From positions 1 to 19,456 of the forward strand of contig CAZUAH010000249.1 of the NCBI GenBank assembly GCA_964617665.1: a stretch of 19,456 nucleotides of DNA, written 5' to 3'. Every line of letters begins with the position of its first letter. Position 1 is the stretch's first letter. Positions 7,802 to 14,296 of this stretch are shown in pieces. Both the position numbers and the translations under genes were made by a program. Source of the DNA: JADHUC01 sp964617665 (GTDB lineage: Bacteria > Planctomycetota > Planctomycetia > Pirellulales > Pirellulaceae). Below the pieces are notes generated by a model. It was given only the letters and a program-made list of their open reading frames with translations. It had not been told where the DNA came from and ran no database searches.

Positions 7802-7830
7802 GCCCGTGGCGAGCGATCATCGCCGCGGGC
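7802..7830 (+). promoter_or_regulatory. Strong GC-rich hairpin in the asnS leader
   Basis: GCCCGTGGCGA (7802-7812) pairs with TCGCCGCGGGC (7820-7830) over 11 positions with a single G-U wobble and a 7-nt loop. The GGGCC at its 3' side (7827-7831) could instead pair with a GGCCC just downstream, so two alternative folds are possible. It ends 36 nt before the asnS ATG. No T-box sequence is present. Terminator, processing site and attenuator are all open possibilities. Confidence 0.5.
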
Positions 7831-7866
7831 CTCTTGCCTTGGTGGCCCTTCGCAAAGGACGTTTCG

Positions 7867-9258
7867 ATGGAAAAGACCCCGGTTGTCGCCGCTCGCCGGT
7901 CGGAAGCAATTGGCCAGAATGTCTGTGTCCAAGGCTGGATTCGCACGCGGCGTGATTCGAAAGGCGGCTTCAGCTTTCTTGAATTGAACGACGGCTCTTG
8001 CCTCGCCAATCTCCAAATCATCGCCGATGGAAACCTGCCCAACTACGAATCGGAAGTCAAGAAACTGACCGCGGGCTGTAGCATTACAGTCGAGGGCGAG
8101 GTGAAAGAGTCCGGCGGTAAGGGTCAATCCACCGAGGTTCTGGCATCCCAGCTCACCGTCCACGGCTGGTCGGACCCCGAATCGTATCCGTTGCAGAAGA
8201 AGCGACATTCCTTCGAGAAGTTACGCGAGTGGGCCCACCTTCGCCCTCGCACCAACACCTTCGGCGCTGTGGCTCGCGTAAGGAACTGCATTTGCCGGTC
8301 GATTCATGATTTCTTCCAGGAGGAAGATTTCCTCTATGTCCACACACCAATCATCACAGCCAGCGATTGTGAAGGCGCTGGCGAGATGTTCAAAGTAACG
8401 GTGCTGGACTTGGAAGACGTGCCAAAACCAGAGGGCAAGATCGACTACACCTTGGATTTTTTTGACCGGCCTTCGTATTTGACGGTCAGTGGCCAGCTCG
8501 AGGCGGAGATTTATGCGACGGCGTTGGGCAAAGTGTACACCTTCGGTCCCACGTTTCGTGCCGAAAATTCAAACACGTCGCGCCATTTGGCCGAATTCTG
8601 GATGATCGAACCGGAGATGGCTTTCTATGATCTGGACGACAACATGGACTTGGCGGAACGCTTCTTGAAACGAGTTTGCCATGACGTGTTAGAGCGTTGC
8701 GACGAGGATATGCAGTTCTTCAACAAGTTCATCGACAAGACTGCGATCGAGACGTTGGACAAGATCGCCCAGAGCGACTTCGAACGTCTGCCATATACCG
8801 ACGCGGTGGAGATTCTCGAGAAGAGCGGCGAGAAATTTGAATTCCCAGTCTCGTGGGGCACCGACTTGCAGTCGGAACACGAGCGGTTTCTGACCGAACG
8901 ACACTTCGACAGACCAGTAATTCTGTACAACTATCCACGGCAGATCAAACCGTTTTACATGCGAGTGAACGACGACGATCGTACCGTGCGAGCAATGGAC
9001 GTGTTGGCTCCGAAGGTAGGTGAGATCATCGGCGGCAGCCAACGCGAGGAGCGATTGGACGTGCTCCAACAGCGAATGCTGGAACAAGAGTTGAATCCGG
9101 AAGACTACTGGTGGTATCTCGATCTTCGTCGTTATGGCACGGTACCCCATGCGGGATTTGGGCTGGGTTTGGAACGAGTCGTCCAGTTCATTACCGGAAT
9201 GGCGAATATCCGAGACGTGATTCCCTTCCCGCGGACGCCCGGAAATGCAGAGTTCTGA
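7867..9258 (+). CDS. asnS: Asparaginyl-tRNA synthetase
   Basis: This class IIb aminoacyl-tRNA synthetase charges tRNA-Asn with asparagine in the cytoplasm. The 463-residue length matches bacterial AsnRS (about 466 in E. coli). Residues 15-105 form the N-terminal OB-fold anticodon-binding domain (VCVQGWIRTRRDSKGGFSFL). Motif 1 lies around 133-165. TASDCEGAGEMF (164-175) is the AsnRS-type signature that separates it from AspRS. Motif 2 is FRAENSNTSRHLAEFWMIEPE (230-250), and motif 3 is GFGLGLERVVQFI (430-442) ending in IRDVIPFPRTPGNAEF. The frame is open 240 nt upstream, overlapping the previous gene. The ATG at 7867 is chosen because AAAGGA (7854-7859) lies 7 nt before it and homologous sequence starts there. 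All catalytic motifs look intact. Confidence 0.97.
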   Translation: MEKTPVVAARRSEAIGQNVCVQGWIRTRRDSKGGFSFLELNDGSCLANLQIIADGNLPNYESEVKKLTAGCSITVEGEVKESGGKGQSTEVLASQLTVHGWSDPESYPLQKKRHSFEKLREWAHLRPRTNTFGAVARVRNCICRSIHDFFQEEDFLYVHTPIITASDCEGAGEMFKVTVLDLEDVPKPEGKIDYTLDFFDRPSYLTVSGQLEAEIYATALGKVYTFGPTFRAENSNTSRHLAEFWMIEPEMAFYDLDDNMDLAERFLKRVCHDVLERCDEDMQFFNKFIDKTAIETLDKIAQSDFERLPYTDAVEILEKSGEKFEFPVSWGTDLQSEHERFLTERHFDRPVILYNYPRQIKPFYMRVNDDDRTVRAMDVLAPKVGEIIGGSQREERLDVLQQRMLEQELNPEDYWWYLDLRRYGTVPHAGFGLGLERVVQFITGMANIRDVIPFPRTPGNAEF

Positions 9259-9320
9259 TCGTGGGGGCTGGGAATACCTCGCGAGACACGCAATGGTGAC
9301 CGATCCGGGACGAATAGCTG

Positions 9321-9352
9321 AATGACCACGCCTGCGGTTTTTCCTGGTCATT
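9321..9352 (+). terminator. Possible terminator hairpin after asnS
   Basis: AATGACCA (9321-9328) and TGGTCATT (9345-9352) form a perfect 8-bp inverted repeat around a 16-nt loop that contains a TTTTT run. It begins 62 nt after the asnS stop. The T-run is inside the loop rather than after the stem, so this is not a canonical intrinsic terminator. Confidence 0.35.
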
Positions 9353-9397
9353 GGTCAATTCGTCTGTTGACGGTCGTGGGCGGGCGGCTGAAGACGC

Positions 9398-9403
9398 TAT
9401 AAT
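9398..9403 (+). promoter_or_regulatory. Consensus -10 box ahead of the NfeD protease gene
   Basis: A perfect TATAAT lies at 9398-9403, 39 nt before the ATG. No good -35 is found at 16-18 nt; a TTGACG at 9367-9372 is 25 nt upstream, which is too far. The gene has no visible Shine-Dalgarno and may have a short unstructured leader. Confidence 0.4.
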
Positions 9404-9442
9404 ACATCCGAATAGCCTTTTTTTCATTCGCAGCCAAACGCC

Positions 9443-10981
9443 ATGTTTGACAAACGCCTATCGCCGACCATCTGCACGGCTCTGGCCGCAATCTGTATTT
9501 GGTCCGGCCCGTTGAGCGGCGGGCTCAGCGCTCAGAAGGAAGAGGCTGAGTCACTCTATTCGCAGCCTGTGCTGATTCGATTCGAAGGTGTCATCACGCC
9601 GCTCACCGAACAGTTCCTCTATCGAAAACTGGATGTCGCCCAGGACAAAGGCGCGGATCTGGTGATCGTCGAGATCGACAGCCCGGGCGGTGTTGCGGAC
9701 ACTTCATTTGTCATCGCACATCGGCTGCGCGATATCGATTGGGCCCACACCGTGGCGTTTGTGCCTCGCGAGGCGCTCAGTGGTGCAGCAATCGTGGCTT
9801 TGGGCTGCGACGAGATCGTCATGCATCCGGCTGCCGTGCTGGGTGATGCAGGGGTAGTCATGCAGGGCGAGGACAGTCTGTTCCGCCATGCGCCCGAGAA
9901 GGAACGTACCCACTACGCACGAATGATCCGCGATCTGGCCGAGTCAAAACACCGTCCGACGGCCCTGGCGGAAGCCATGATGGATATGGACTTGGTCGTC
10001 TATCACGTCACGCATCGGCAAACCGGCAAAGAGATGTTCATGTCCGAGGAGGAGATCGAATCGTCTGGCGAGCCGGACATCTGGGAAAAAGGCAAGCCCG
10101 TCCTGGAGTCGCGGGAAGCCCATTTCCTGGAGGTGAACGGCAAACGGGCCATCGAGTTGCAGTTGGCCGATTCGAATGCCAAGGACCGCGACGAATTGAA
10201 GCAAGTGGTGGGTTTCACGGACGACCCGCTCGTGTTGGCGCCAAGCGGTGTGGACACCGCGGTACTCATTTTGAACGCCCCGTTGATCACAGGCATTCTT
10301 TTCGTCGTCGGAATGGTAGCGTTGTACATCGAATTCAGTGCGCCGGGGATCAGCATCGGTGGATTGATTTCGCTGTTGTGTTTCGCGCTGTTCTTCTGGA
10401 GTCGTTTCCTTGGCGGTACTGCAGAAGTGCTCGAAGTTCTCCTGTTCCTCGTTGGAATCATCTTTATCGGAGTCGAGGTCTTCGTGATTCCGGGAATGGG
10501 AGTCGCTGGGATCGCCGGCTTGCTGCTGATGGTTGCGGGTGTGCTAATGGCCAGCCATGATTTCGTTGTGCCTCGCACCGACCGGCAACTGGATACATTC
10601 GCCACATCGCTTCTGGTCGTGGCCTGTTCCGGAGGCGGCTTTGTGGTGGCTGCGATGACGCTCAGCAAATACTTCGATGCAATGCCCATCTTCAATCGGC
10701 TGGTGTTACACCCCGTGCAACCGGCAACCGACAGCCAAACGGATTCCAAGGACTCAGAAGGCAAACCAGTACCCCAAAGCGATTCTGACAGCGTTTCGGG
10801 CGTCAGTATTGGCGATTGGGGTGTGGCCGCGTCCCCCCTGCGTCCTGCCGGCAAGGCAAGGTTCGCGGATCACTATCTGGACGTGATGACAGACGGCTCT
10901 TTTGTCGACAGCGGCCAGCAGGTTCGAATCGTCAAGCTCCATGGCAACCGGATCGTCGTACGTGAGGTGACCGACGCGTAG
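9443..10981 (+). CDS. Long-form NfeD family membrane-bound ClpP-class serine protease
   Basis: The 512-residue product has an N-terminal signal segment (about 1-30). A ClpP/SppA-like protease domain spans about 42-260, with the family phrase VIVEIDSPGGVADTS at 74-88. Ser113 in REALSGAA is the likely nucleophile and Lys153 in PEKERTHYAR the likely base; their spacing resembles the Ser97/Lys138 dyad of the Pyrococcus PH1510 protease. Four or five membrane helices occupy about 270-405. A C-terminal NfeD OB-fold covers about 457-510 (VRIVKLHGNRIVVREV at its end). Such proteins are proposed to cleave membrane proteins together with stomatin/flotillin-like partners, but no stomatin gene is visible here. 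A Ser/Asp-rich linker (427-453) precedes the OB-fold. The ATG at 9443 lacks a clear ribosome-binding site, but no alternative start fits better. Confidence 0.9.
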   Translation: MFDKRLSPTICTALAAICIWSGPLSGGLSAQKEEAESLYSQPVLIRFEGVITPLTEQFLYRKLDVAQDKGADLVIVEIDSPGGVADTSFVIAHRLRDIDWAHTVAFVPREALSGAAIVALGCDEIVMHPAAVLGDAGVVMQGEDSLFRHAPEKERTHYARMIRDLAESKHRPTALAEAMMDMDLVVYHVTHRQTGKEMFMSEEEIESSGEPDIWEKGKPVLESREAHFLEVNGKRAIELQLADSNAKDRDELKQVVGFTDDPLVLAPSGVDTAVLILNAPLITGILFVVGMVALYIEFSAPGISIGGLISLLCFALFFWSRFLGGTAEVLEVLLFLVGIIFIGVEVFVIPGMGVAGIAGLLLMVAGVLMASHDFVVPRTDRQLDTFATSLLVVACSGGGFVVAAMTLSKYFDAMPIFNRLVLHPVQPATDSQTDSKDSEGKPVPQSDSDSVSGVSIGDWGVAASPLRPAGKARFADHYLDVMTDGSFVDSGQQVRIVKLHGNRIVVREVTDA

Positions 10982-10992
10982 CCCGTCTTGCT

Positions 10993-11009
10993 GGCGGAGG
11001 CCATCCGCC
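10993..11009 (+). terminator. Hairpin just after the NfeD gene
   Basis: GGCGGA (10993-10998) and TCCGCC (11004-11009) form a perfect 6-bp stem with a 5-nt loop, 11 nt after the stop codon. No T-run follows directly; a run of seven T lies only at 11188-11194. A weak or Rho-assisted terminator is possible. In the rest of 11010-11263 I see nothing else I can support. Confidence 0.35.
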
Positions 11010-11263
11010 GTCACCCTCGCGCAATGATCTCGAATGCTGGCCTACGTGAGCCTTTGACTCAGGTCCATAGTCGGCTTTCTCGTGACCCTCCCATCACTGC
11101 ACGGCTTGCTATTGCGACCAACTGTCCGCGCCGGCACTGTCAGCCAACGCATGCCAAGGTCTTCCGCGATCCGAGACCGATCCAGCGTTTTTTTCTCCAC
11201 GCAAGCAGTGTAATTCGGTAGAATAGGAGCGACGGATTTTCCTTTCTCCGCTCTAGCAGTCCG

Positions 11264-11434
11264 ATGTACACTTTTCGCAAATCTCTACCTTTGCTACCAG
11301 CCAAAGTCCTCTTGGCCTGCGGAGTGGTTCCGGTTTGCGCCGGCTTGGCTTTCGTCGCCGACGAGCGGTCGAAGTCGGTACGTATTGGTGTCCTGGCGAA
11401 CTCTTCTTCTTGCGTGGAATCGGAGCGGCTCTAA
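11264..11434 (+). pseudogene. Possible truncated exported ORF (56 aa)
   Basis: An ATG at 11264 opens a 56-codon frame ending in TAA at 11432-11434. The peptide has a signal-peptide-like start (basic MYTFRKSL, hydrophobic core to about residue 31) followed by VADERSKSVRIGVLANSSS. A signal peptide followed within a few residues by a VRIGVLA-type strand is the usual beginning of PhnD-like periplasmic substrate-binding or sensor proteins, so this may be a remnant of such a gene cut by a stop or frameshift. A genuine small exported peptide, or chance, remain possible. There is no convincing ribosome-binding site. It ends 34 nt before the antiporter start. Confidence 0.33.
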
Positions 11435-11468
11435 GTCGCGGCCGCACGCCTTGTCGACGGAGAGTCCG

Positions 11469-13091
11469 GTGATCGTCGAACTGATTTATGATCTGTTTGT
11501 CATCCTCGCGGCGGGGCTCATCTCTGGGCTCGTCTGTAGACGGCTCAGATTATCGATGCTGGTCGGCTATCTATTGGCGGGAGCGGCAATCGGTCACGGT
11601 GGCCTGGGGCTGATCGCAGAAGATTTGGAGGACATCGAGTACGTCGCTCGCGCCGGAGCCCTTTTGCTTCTGTTTGCCATTGGGATCGAGTTCTCGCTGG
11701 AAGATCTAGCTCGTCTGAGCCGATATTTCTTCGTCGGTGGCAGCATTCAGATGCTGCTGGTCGTCGTTCCGGTTGGGGTGGCACTTTTCTTTTTCGACGT
11801 ATCTTGGAAGTCGGCGCTGTTGATTGCCGCAGCGATGGCGCTCAGTTCGACTGTCCTCGTGTACCGGGCGTTAACCGAATGGGGCGAAACGGCGTCGCCA
11901 CATGGTCGTCGAGCGATTGGCGTTCTTCTCTTTCAGGACGTCGCCCTGGTGCCGTTGATGCTGTTGGTACCGTTGCTGACCGACCGGGAACCAGGCATTG
12001 GAATCTGGCCCTACGTACTGCTGGCGTTGAACTCCATAATCTTTGTCGCTGTAGTTCCTGTGTTACGCGAGGTGTTCGCGCGGTGGATAGTGCCGCTGCT
12101 CAGCAGTTTGCGTAGCGTCGAGTTGGTGATCCTGTTCGGCTTGATCGTATTAGTGGGGTTTTGCCTGGGAGCGAACGCCGCCGGGCTCCCTCCCGCGCTC
12201 GGTGCTTTTGCTGCAGGATTGGTCTTGAACGGAAATCGACTGACCGGACAGATCGACGCTTTGATTTTGCCCTACCGTGAATCCTTCGGCGCCGTTTTCT
12301 TCGTCAGTCTGGGCACTCTTCTGGACGCAAGTGTGCTGATGGAAAACCCCGTACTGATGTGTGTTGGGCTGCTCGTGGTCCTCATAATCAAGTCGGGGGC
12401 AGCAACGGTCGCGTTACGCGTCACCCGATTGCCCTGGCATGCGGCGGCAGGGATGGCGATTGGCCTGGCGCAGTTGGGCGAGTTGTCATTCGTCCTTCTT
12501 TCGGAGTGCCTTCACGCCAAACTGATCAGCCAACTCGATTACAACCGATTGCTGTTCGTGGCGATGGGAAGCCTTGTTTTCACTCCGCAACTCCTCAAGT
12601 ACGGTTTGCGCTGGTGCCGCAGATGGCCTCTGGCTGACGACCTAGCTGGAGAAAGCCGCGAGCCTCTACCCCGTGCGTCTAAGGAGGCGGTCGTCATCGG
12701 ACTCGGGCCGATCGGGCGGCAGGCCGCTTCCCAGTTGGAGATCATGGGTGTCGACGTCTGTCTGATCGATCTGAGTCCCGTTAATCTGCACGCCTATGCC
12801 CAACAGGGTTTTCGTACCGTTTCAGGTGATGGACGTGATCCAGAGGTGCTCAATCGAGCTGACGCGGCACAAGCTCAGATGGCTGTCATCTGCGTGCCCG
12901 ACGATCAGATCGCCCTGCAAATCGTCAGGACGCTTAACAATGTGAACTCACGATGCTCCGTCATTGTGCGCTGTCGCTATCAGGTCACTGAATCTGCGCT
13001 ACGGCGGGCGGGAGCACAGACCGTCGTCATTGAGGAAACGGAGGCATCAGTGGCGGTGCGTCGATTGCTGGAAAGCGTGAAGCTTCATTAA
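11469..13091 (+). CDS. KefB/KefC-type monovalent cation:proton antiporter (CPA2) with TrkA-N domain
   Basis: The 540-residue protein has a CPA2 sodium/hydrogen-exchanger-type membrane domain with about 12-13 helices (residues 4-380). Family landmarks are LLFAIGIEF at 67-75, AMALSSTVLVYRAL at 122-135, LLFQDVALVP at 153-162 and GLPPALGAFAAGLVL at 239-253. A cytoplasmic TrkA-N (RCK) nucleotide-binding domain covers about 405-525, with GLGPIG at 411-416 and an acidic Asp434 at the end of the second strand, as expected for NAD(H) binding. These systems export K+ or Na+ in exchange for H+, gated by nucleotide or redox state. I take the GTG at 11469 as start: GGAGAG at 11459-11464 precedes it and the first helix begins there. 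The frame is open to a TTG at 11385. It leads the stress/ion cluster. Confidence 0.9.
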   Translation: MIVELIYDLFVILAAGLISGLVCRRLRLSMLVGYLLAGAAIGHGGLGLIAEDLEDIEYVARAGALLLLFAIGIEFSLEDLARLSRYFFVGGSIQMLLVVVPVGVALFFFDVSWKSALLIAAAMALSSTVLVYRALTEWGETASPHGRRAIGVLLFQDVALVPLMLLVPLLTDREPGIGIWPYVLLALNSIIFVAVVPVLREVFARWIVPLLSSLRSVELVILFGLIVLVGFCLGANAAGLPPALGAFAAGLVLNGNRLTGQIDALILPYRESFGAVFFVSLGTLLDASVLMENPVLMCVGLLVVLIIKSGAATVALRVTRLPWHAAAGMAIGLAQLGELSFVLLSECLHAKLISQLDYNRLLFVAMGSLVFTPQLLKYGLRWCRRWPLADDLAGESREPLPRASKEAVVIGLGPIGRQAASQLEIMGVDVCLIDLSPVNLHAYAQQGFRTVSGDGRDPEVLNRADAAQAQMAVICVPDDQIALQIVRTLNNVNSRCSVIVRCRYQVTESALRRAGAQTVVIEETEASVAVRRLLESVKLH

Positions 13092-13113
13092 GCTCGGCCA
13101 GGAGGAAAGTTGA

Positions 13114-13266
13114 ATGGCTCTGTTCGTTTCTAGCGCATGTTTCGCGTTGCTCGTTTCCGCTCTCTGCTTGCTGATGGAAGCAACGCTACGGAGCCTTTTG
13201 CCATGCCGATCCGCCCAACGGCAACAAACCGTCAACCTTCAGCCGAGATCGGGATGCACGAAATGA
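13114..13266 (+). CDS. Small hydrophobic protein (50 aa) with consensus ribosome-binding site
   Basis: A perfect AGGAGG at 13100-13105 lies 8 nt before an ATG that opens a 50-codon frame ending in TGA at 13264-13266. It begins 22 nt after the antiporter stop, on the same strand. The peptide has a hydrophobic N-terminal segment (residues 2-20, FVSSACFALLVSALCLL) able to span the membrane, then a basic, polar C-terminus rich in Arg and Gln (26-50). I know no homologue. It could be a small membrane subunit or regulator of the antiporter, or a secreted peptide. The Shine-Dalgarno is the strongest in the window, which argues for translation; conservation is untested. Confidence 0.5.
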   Translation: MALFVSSACFALLVSALCLLMEATLRSLLPCRSAQRQQTVNLQPRSGCTK

Positions 13267-13344
13267 TGTGGTTCGTGGACTAAAGAGAACGTCGTTGCCA
13301 AGGAGTTCTGACACAACGTCAGCCGGTTAGATAGGAGCGACACC

Positions 13345-14250
13345 ATGCCACGCTCAATGAGAGTGTTAATTGCGACAAATGGTTCCGAGTACTCGCGTGC
13401 GGCAGTAGAAATGCTGTTGCGGCTGCCCCTTCCGCGAACGGTGGAGGCGGTCGTCTTTAACGCGACTCCAGAGTTCACGTCAGTCAACGTCGAGTACGAC
13501 GCGCTGATGCACCAATTGTGCGAGGAAGCGGAGCGGCTAGTCTCGAAGGAAGCGGAACAACTCGGCGAGCATGGCTGGAGTACACGAACGCTAGTGCGCG
13601 AAGGCCATGCTGCCAACGAGATCATCGAGGCGGCAATCGAATTCCAATCCGACCTAGTGGTGGTCGGAGTCCGTGGTCTGATAGGGGTGACACAGTACTT
13701 GCTAGGGCGCGTCGCACAAAAAGCCGTGAAGTACGCCCCGCGTTCGGTCCTAGTTGGGCGCGTGAGAGACGAGTCCACTGGAAGCGCCTTCCTTGATGCA
13801 GAAGTTGCGCAGACCAGGCCTCTGCGGGTCCTACTAGCATATGACGGCTCGAAAGCCGCCAAAGCGGCAGTGGAACTATTGGCATCACTTCCCCTGCGTG
13901 ACCGCGCCGATGTGATAGTATTAAGTGCTTTGACGGTGGCCACGACCTTTTGCGGCTTGGATGCTGTTGAGCGCGGTTCGGATTCTTGGCTAGTGCGGAA
14001 GAAAAAGCTCAATGCGGACCTCCACGAGGCTGCGACCCGACTCAGACATGCGACGCCGGATGTCACCGCCCTTCTGCGACAGGGTGGACCGGATGCAAGT
14101 CACCAGATTCTGGAGGCTGCTCGCGAATTCGACGTGGACCTGATTGTGGTCGGCCACAAAGGCAAGAGTGCGATCAAGCGATTCCTGCTGGGCAGCGTTG
14201 CCAATCGTGTCGTGCACCATGCTGACCGATCCGTTCTGGTGGTGCGATAG
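13345..14250 (+). CDS. Tandem universal stress protein (two UspA domains)
   Basis: The 301-residue cytoplasmic protein has two UspA folds, residues 5-140 and 159-301. The second has an intact ATP-binding signature G-2x-G-9x-G-S (Gly270, Gly273, Gly283, Ser284 in HKGKSAIKRFLLGSVA). The first keeps the glycines (Gly108, Gly111, Gly121) but has Arg122 where Ser/Thr is expected, so that half may bind ATP poorly and act structurally. Usp proteins help cells survive starvation, low oxygen or redox stress and often regulate neighbouring transporters. The ATG at 13345 has AGGAG (13333-13337) 7 nt upstream. It follows the antiporter and small ORF and ends 46 nt before the P-type ATPase, so cotranscription is likely. 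Confidence 0.92.
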   Translation: MPRSMRVLIATNGSEYSRAAVEMLLRLPLPRTVEAVVFNATPEFTSVNVEYDALMHQLCEEAERLVSKEAEQLGEHGWSTRTLVREGHAANEIIEAAIEFQSDLVVVGVRGLIGVTQYLLGRVAQKAVKYAPRSVLVGRVRDESTGSAFLDAEVAQTRPLRVLLAYDGSKAAKAAVELLASLPLRDRADVIVLSALTVATTFCGLDAVERGSDSWLVRKKKLNADLHEAATRLRHATPDVTALLRQGGPDASHQILEAAREFDVDLIVVGHKGKSAIKRFLLGSVANRVVHHADRSVLVVR

Positions 14251-14296
14251 CGATTTCAGTCGTAGGCATGAAACCCGACGTTGATGGAGTCGAAGA

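Noticed and set aside
7764..7866. T-box leader of asnS
   Set aside because: No T-box consensus or specifier-loop layout can be found, and T-boxes are not typical of this kind of organism.
9367..9403. Full sigma70 promoter from TTGACG to TATAAT ahead of the NfeD gene
   Set aside because: The two boxes are 25 nt apart, well beyond the 16-18 nt needed, so only the -10 box is reported.
10003..10854. Minus-strand 283-codon open frame opposite the NfeD gene
   Set aside because: It is a Ser/Thr-rich mirror of the well-supported NfeD coding frame, with no motif or start signal.
11436..11460. Adjacent NotI (GCGGCCGC) and SalI (GTCGAC) sites suggesting a cloning junction
   Set aside because: Such sites occur by chance in GC-rich DNA. 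The flanking sequence continues naturally into the antiporter gene and no vector sequence is present.
13239..14066. Minus-strand 275-codon open frame opposite the first Usp gene
   Set aside because: It is low-complexity Ser/Arg/Thr-rich antisense to a clear UspA gene and has no domain.
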